This document shows, one piece after another, positions 13,703 through 64,000 of a stretch of 64,000 nucleotides of DNA (its first letter is position 1; each line of letters opens with the position of its first letter). The notes beneath the pieces were generated by a model. The model was not told where the DNA came from and searched no databases. It saw nothing but the letters and a program-made list of their open reading frames with translations. Source of the DNA: Thamnaconus septentrionalis (lineage: Eukaryota > Chordata > Actinopteri > Tetraodontiformes > Monacanthidae); contig CM020519.1 of NCBI GenBank assembly GCA_009823395.1, forward strand, positions 14,450,501-14,514,500, in the 5' to 3' direction. Both the position numbers and the translations under genes were made by a program.

Positions 13703-14086
13703 CCTTTAGCTTTTTGCTCTGTCTTTGCTCTTATATTAACTTTCAAGGGCAGCTTTGCTACAGTGTTTAAAACGTTTTTTTTTTTATTATTATTTTAAAC
13801 AAATGTAACTTCTTATTGAATAGCAAATAAAACCAAGGCCAGCCAAAAAGGCTTCAGATCGCAGCTTTTAAAGATGGCTCCATGAGATTTCAGTCTTGAA
13901 TGCTCTGCAGTGCAGCTTAACCGAAGGCTTGTTTCACAGTCAAATCAGAGTTTGAAGCGGGGTCGATCACTCGCAGAAGCAGTTGTTCCACTAAGAGGAC
14001 GAGTCTTGATCCACAATAACTGACCGACTTCCCCCCCCCCCCACAGCCGCTCCATGTCAATCCGTGTTCTCTGCTGTCTCCCACAG

Positions 14087-14157
14087 GGGACTCCTTCAGT
14101 CAATTCCGCTTTTCGGAAGAGAAAGACTGGGCCATGGACTCGTTTGCGATCAATGAG
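14087..14157 (+). CDS. aven: aven exon 1 of window
   Basis: 71 bp after a CCCACAG acceptor and before a GTAAAT donor. Two bases complete a split codon, then 23 codons run from DSFSQFRF to FAINE. Phase 0 at its end. Confidence 0.93.
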
Positions 14158-16755
14158 GTAAATCTATACCGCGCCCGGTCTGCATTGCTCTGTTATTTAA
14201 AACTGTTTTCTATTCCACAAACTGAACCTTCCTGTGCGCCCAAGAGAAAAGAGTGGTCCTAATTGGGGATTGTCACGGCAATATCCAAAGGCTGATCACT
14301 ATTGCCAGTTTATGTAATGTTGTGACTAATGGGCCGGAGCTGTGAACTGCAGCTGCATGCTGATGACGGTGACGTTCCCTTTAGAAAGCAATATTTAGAT
14401 TGTGTCACAAACTCTGTCTGATTGGTGTTCTTGAGTCTGCATCCAAAATGGGTTGAAACTCAGAATTTGAACTTTGCACTTTTAGTCTCCTTTGTGTCTT
14501 GTTTACATAGAACAAAAATGAAAATATTTATTTCTTAAACTATAATTTGCTCAACATGTCCGGAAATTGAAATATCGACATACTATAAGTGTGTCGTTTT
14601 TCTCAGATTTTCGGACGTGTTGAGATTTTACAGCTTTATCTCAAGCTAAACTACAATAGGAGTGTGAGGAGTGTGATTTCAGACTGATTTCAGTACTTTT
14701 TTTTTTTGTTGTTTTGTACTTGGAAAAAAAATTGACTTTCTATAGAATCTCGTGTTGAGATTTTGGCCTGACTTAGAATTAAATTCCACTCCATTTGTTA
14801 ATATTGGAGAACGCCAGCGGAGGGCGTTCAGCTGCGGCGCCGCTGCTTGAACGGCTTCTTCCTGCCTGTCCTCAGATCACGGCCTCCCTGCTGGACCTTC
14901 CCGCTCTCGCCGACTTGCTCCAGCAGCTTCCGCTCCACCAGAGGCTCGACTTGGAGCCGGAGCTGTTCCAGGTACGCTGCCAGTTTTGCTCTCACGACTT
15001 TTTTTTTTTTTTTTTTTTACATCGGGCCGTTCTGCTCCGACTTTCTCCACACGTCCTCCCGCTGCTGTTTTTTTTCCCCCAGACCCTGACTCTGGAGGAT
15101 CCGCCGACGTCGACCTTCACGTCCAAACAGGAAGCAGCCAGAGTCCCTGCGGCAGGCCGCAGCGTCCCCGCTTCCAAAGCTCCGTCTGCGCCATTTCAAT
15201 CTCTCAGCGTCGAGCCCAGAGCCCCCGCGGCCAAGACCGCAGCGCCGGCCGATCCCGGCGCCGCGGGACCTTCGCCGCCGGCGGAACGTGGTGACGATGA
15301 CGAGCTGCTGGACCAGCTGCTCAGTTTGGGGCAGCAGGTCTCGGCCGCTACGGGAAGCCAGACTGTTGTCAGCACTGCAGAGCAGAGCGTCCCAGTCCCA
15401 GAAGAAGGTGAGTGTTTGCTTTTTAGGAAATGTGCACACTTGATTGTCTGACGTGAACAAACTCTCGGGCCACTTTATTAGGGTCACCTTGCTCTTGCTT
15501 GGTACCAAAGAAAGTAGTGTGTGTGTGTGTGTGTGTGTTGAAGTTGATAGTGTAGTCCACTCAACAGCGGCCACACTGGATAGTTTCTCCCACCAGAAGT
15601 GAAGTGGTGCTGTATTAAAGAAAATGAAGAGGAGCAGTTTGCACTTTTTTTTATACATTTGAGTTTATATTTTGCTTGTTTCAAAGTTTTTTTTGACGTA
15701 GAATAAAGCAGATTATTATTATTATTATTATTGTTATTAGGAGTAGTAGTAGTAATACGTAGGCTTGGCGTATACAAGCATTTAGCTTCTGCCTCAGTCA
15801 AAGACAGATGTACGGTCGGTTGATTTAAAACCATCCTTAATTGTTTGTATTTCAGCGCTTCGAAATGTACGGAAGAACATTGCTGCCATCCTAGAAAAAA
15901 AAAAAACAGGGCTCAGTCTCACGAAAACAGCGATCAGTTATCGCCAAATTTCGTGCGGACGTCTCTAGTCCTGCCCACTTCCACCCCTCCAGAAAACCAA
16001 AACAATAACTCCCGTTTTATGGGCACTGCCATGTCGGGCCGTTTCCTCTCCACAGGCGTTCATCGCAAACCAACGGTTTAACGTAGCTTCATGTCCGAAA
16101 ACAACTACCAGCAAATTTTGCGTGGGCAATACAGGAATTTAAAATTCAAGCTGAGCACGACTACGTAAAACACGGCGATTGAGCGTGGTTTAAGCGTCTT
16201 TGAATGTCCCCTCAGTTTCACGTTACAACGTGATACGGAGCCCTGATATTTTATTTTTCGAGGGTGGCAGCAATGCGCCTCCGTAGAAATGACTGAATAA
16301 ATCCAATCCAAATGCGAGCCATCTGTGCTGATGAGCAGTGGAGCATCGTACCACATTAAATGGCTGCCTGCTCACGTAGAGTTCCAAAGAGAGGAACACA
16401 GCAATCCCTCTAAGAGCAGAGGAAATGGAGCCCGTCCAGAGAGCAGGACGAAGACCCGGCTCTCGAACTGCTAGTTTTGTCGGTCACAGAGGGAAGCAAG
16501 TCTCTGAAACCTTTTCGCCAGCTAACTTAAGGAAATTACTGCACCGGGAAATTCTGAGTTGTTTTTTTTTTTTACAACTTTTTCTGGAGTCACGGCGTGT
16601 TCTCTCACTTTCCAGCGCGCGAGGACGTCGTGAAGGAGGTGGAGAAGAAAGATGAGGAGGAGGAGGAGGAGGCGAAAGACGAGCTGGCTGCGCCGCCCAG
16701 GAAGGAGGTGACGGAGGAGGAGCTGGAGGACTGGCTGGACAGCATGATCTCCTGA
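14087..16755 (+). CDS. aven: aven, apoptosis and caspase activation inhibitor (3' four coding exons)
   Basis: Four exons (14087-14157, 14876-14971, 15083-15407, 16616-16755) join in frame to encode the last 209 residues of Aven. The first reads DSFSQFRFSEEKDW, matching the vertebrate Aven core. The last ends TEEELEDWLDSMIS, the highly conserved Aven C terminus, followed by TGA. Between them lies a poorly conserved, acidic and Pro/Ala-rich region, as in other Aven proteins. Aven binds Bcl-xL and Apaf-1, restrains caspase activation and also takes part in ATM checkpoint signalling (family knowledge). The N-terminal exons with the Arg/Gly-rich segment are not seen and probably lie left of the window. 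All introns are GT-AG and phases match. The gene is convergent with ryr3, as in mammals, which supports orthology. Confidence 0.94.
14876..14971 (+). CDS. aven: aven exon 2 of window
   Basis: 96 bp, 32 codons, from ITASLLDLPALADLL to LEPELFQ. Acceptor CTCAG and donor GTACGC. The Leu-rich segment matches the human LVRALQELPLCLRL region. Confidence 0.92.
15083..15407 (+). CDS. aven: aven exon 3 of window
   Basis: 325 bp from TLTLEDPPTSTF to VPVPEE, phase 1 at the end, donor GTGAGT. It encodes the low-conservation middle region, including DDDELLDQLLSLGQQ, which fits the LEEELDLLLNL motif of mammalian Aven. The preceding 111-bp intron is stop-free in this frame. Confidence 0.9.
16616..16755 (+). 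CDS. aven: aven terminal coding exon
   Basis: Begins after TTTCCAG, completes an Ala codon, encodes an acidic KKDEEEEEE run and ends TEEELEDWLDSMIS then TGA at 16753-16755. Confidence 0.95.
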
Positions 16756-17003
16756 CCGAGGGAGCAGCAGGACGCCGGCGGCCGTCCCTCCGCTGAAAAC
16801 GAGCGCTCGTTCCCGCCACTTGATGGCGACGGCGCCGGGACGTCTCGAACCCGTGAGCGAACGTGTCACGATGTGTCACGATGTACCCCGCCGCGTCAAC
16901 GCGACGGAATAATTCCCTTCCCTACGGGGCCGCCACGAGCCCGGAGCCTCGCGGCAGGAGAGACGAGAGGAGGACGACATGTTCTGGTTATTGCATCAGT
17001 GAC

Positions 17004-17009
17004 TTTATT
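17004..17009 (-). terminator. ryr3: Candidate ryr3 polyadenylation signal
   Basis: TTTATT on the + strand is AATAAA on the minus strand, about 850 bases downstream of the ryr3 stop codon. A second AATAAA on the same strand is at 17403-17408. Which one is used cannot be told from sequence. Confidence 0.4.
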
Positions 17010-17402
17010 CATTTTCTCCCCTCCCCCCCCCCCTCGTCAAAATGAACGAAATGCAGTTTAACCGAAAGCGACTACACAACATACGCACGTAGAAACGGCC
17101 GGCTCGCCCATAAATCCTCCGAGCTTTTGTCGTTTTGCTTTTCTTCCGAACTGTGGAAACGAGTGCGAGCGGGCAGGACACAGCTTTTTTTTTTCAGTTT
17201 TCAGTTGTTTTTTTTTTAAACAAACAAAAACAAACTAGGCGACATTTTACACGAGGATCATCTAGATTTTATACAACAAATGACTCGTCTCCTTTTTTCG
17301 AAAGCCGCAAAGCGATATCGTAAGCTGAAACGGCCGAGCCAGAGCTTAGAGTAGCGCTGCCTGCGTCGGGAGGAACAAAAAAAATCTCTTTTTTTTTAAC
17401 AT

Positions 17403-17408
17403 TTTATT
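17403..17408 (-). terminator. ryr3: Second candidate ryr3 polyadenylation signal
   Basis: AATAAA on the minus strand about 450 bases after the ryr3 stop codon, in a T-rich context. Nearer to the stop than the signal at 17004. Confidence 0.35.
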
Positions 17409-17730
17409 TCATTTTTTTTTTGCATAGTCTGTCGTAAGGCACGTCGGAGCTGGATAAAGTGAGTCGTCTCTCTGGTTTCGCAGGGTCGAAGTGGATCAAC
17501 AGAAGCAGCAGCGTTAGCATTTGTCCGATTTTTTTTTTTTTTTTTTTTCCGAGAAATTGTGCATATTCAGACATTCAGTCGTCATGGTGTGTCACAGGTT
17601 CGAGGGGGGTTAAGCTCGAGAAAAAGGCAATGTGAGTAAGAAGGTTTTGCATAAAAGAGGCGTGAATAGGAATTTGTGTTGAGAGTAATTTCCTCACAAT
17701 GTTGTTTTTTTTTTTTAAATGGCAATTCCA

Positions 17731-17736
17731 AATAAA
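17731..17736 (+). terminator. aven: Candidate aven polyadenylation signal
   Basis: The first AATAAA found on the + strand after the aven stop, 976 bases downstream. If used, the aven 3' UTR would overlap the ryr3 3' UTR. Confidence 0.45.
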
Positions 17737-17854
17737 TACCCCACCACCCAAGAGTTCACATTGAGTCGAAGTCGTGTTTAGTCTTTTTCAGGTAGAAGGA
17801 AAAAGAGAGAGAGAGAGGGCTGGCAGGAGCTCCAGCTGAGGTGGAGCCTCCTCC

Positions 17855-63319
<45,465 letters not shown>

Positions 63320-64000
63320 CTGGAACACACACACACACGCAAGCCGCTCTGTCACTGAGGCGACTCGACAGAACCCCACAAAGAAAACGAGGACGAGAGG
63401 CAGCAGTTCAAATGACTGTGTGTCAATTCATGTGTGATCTTCCATGGCCGACCTCACCGTCTTCTCACAGAGCAGCAGTTCTGTATATTTCACACTCTTC
63501 CCAACCCTAGTTGTCCCTTCACGCAATAACCTTTCCATTTTAACAGCCGCCAGAATTCCGCAGCCTTTGCCCACCGAAGTCGATAAAACCTCCCCAACCC
63601 CAGCACACAGCTTTGATTATTTCATTGATTATATGATATGATATGATATGGTTGTCAGAACGGGAGCATGGGGGCAGGACCCAGGTGCGGAGGGTACTCT
63701 TATTTTCAAACAAAAAGGTTTGATTTTAGACAATAAACAAAACTAAACTGAATGTGTCCCATGAGCATCAAGAAAAAAAAAAAACAAGAACAACAGACCT
63801 GAAAGCAACACAATGACAAGAACACTATAGCACAAACCTGAACAGAAGACACAAAGAGAAGACAATGAACCAACAAAGACAAAGGGAGACAAGGACTATT
63901 TATACACTGGGGCAGGGGAGCACAGTTGAGAGCAATCAAGGGCAGGGCTGACAATGAGACACAGGTGAGAGAAATCAAGAAACGATCACAGGAAGTAAAA
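63320..64000. other. Start of the next ryr3 intron
   Basis: No further ryr3 exon was found to the window edge. A short CA tract is at 63328-63342 and an A/C-rich low-complexity stretch covers 63770-63960. Confidence 0.65.

Noticed and set aside
16105..16356. Possible extra aven exon in the intron before the last exon
   Set aside because: Exons 3 and 4 of the window already join in phase, and the frame here has no similarity to Aven.

Overview
The window is vertebrate, almost certainly teleost, genomic DNA. It has large intron-exon genes, GT-AG introns, fish-type hAT and Tc1/mariner MITEs, tRNA-derived SINEs, a degenerate LINE and long CA/TA microsatellites. Two conserved vertebrate genes lie tail to tail, as on human 15q14: aven on the + strand and ryr3 (ryanodine receptor 3) on the - strand. 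No RNA gene, CRISPR array or prokaryotic operon is visible.

Layout. Positions 1-14086 hold no exon I recognise and are most simply a large aven intron or 5' flank. They carry two CpG-rich stretches (about 7.1 and 9.9-10.3 kb, with a third near 11.3-11.65 kb), transposon remnants and TA repeats. The last four coding exons of aven lie at 14087-16755. After a short convergent intergenic stretch (16756-17854), ryr3 runs leftward from beyond position 64000 to its stop codon at 17855. Sixty consecutive exon positions were reconstructed with matching splice phases, giving about 2,570 residues, roughly the C-terminal half of a receptor of about 4,870 residues: bridging solenoid, phosphorylation repeat, calmodulin-binding helix, core solenoid, EF hands, transmembrane segments S1-S6, pore loop, zinc-finger C-terminal domain and the RyR3-type ending QYEDQLG. 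The 5' half lies outside the window. A separate intronless gene on the + strand, encoding a Myb/SANT-like DNA-binding protein (49484-50323), is nested in a ryr3 intron.

Most interesting signals. (1) Two homologous exons (41546-41645 and 40593-40689) sit in tandem directly after the calmodulin-binding exon. They have identical splice phases. Including both or neither shifts the frame to an early stop, so they look like a mutually exclusive pair. (2) A well-conserved ryr3 exon (47459-47687) carries about 30 extra bases with two in-frame stop codons around a hairpin. (3) One ryr3 intron needs a GC donor to keep frame. (4) Several transposons can be delimited to the base with target-site duplications, including a 1.2 kb hAT element holding a SINE, and two copies of a MITE with 3-bp duplications, one of them inserted in another repeat.

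RyR3 is an intracellular Ca2+-release channel of the sarcoplasmic/endoplasmic reticulum and Aven is an apoptosis regulator. The two are linked here by position, not by a known shared pathway. Gene identities rest on family knowledge recalled without a database search; exon borders rest on reading frame and splice consensus only.
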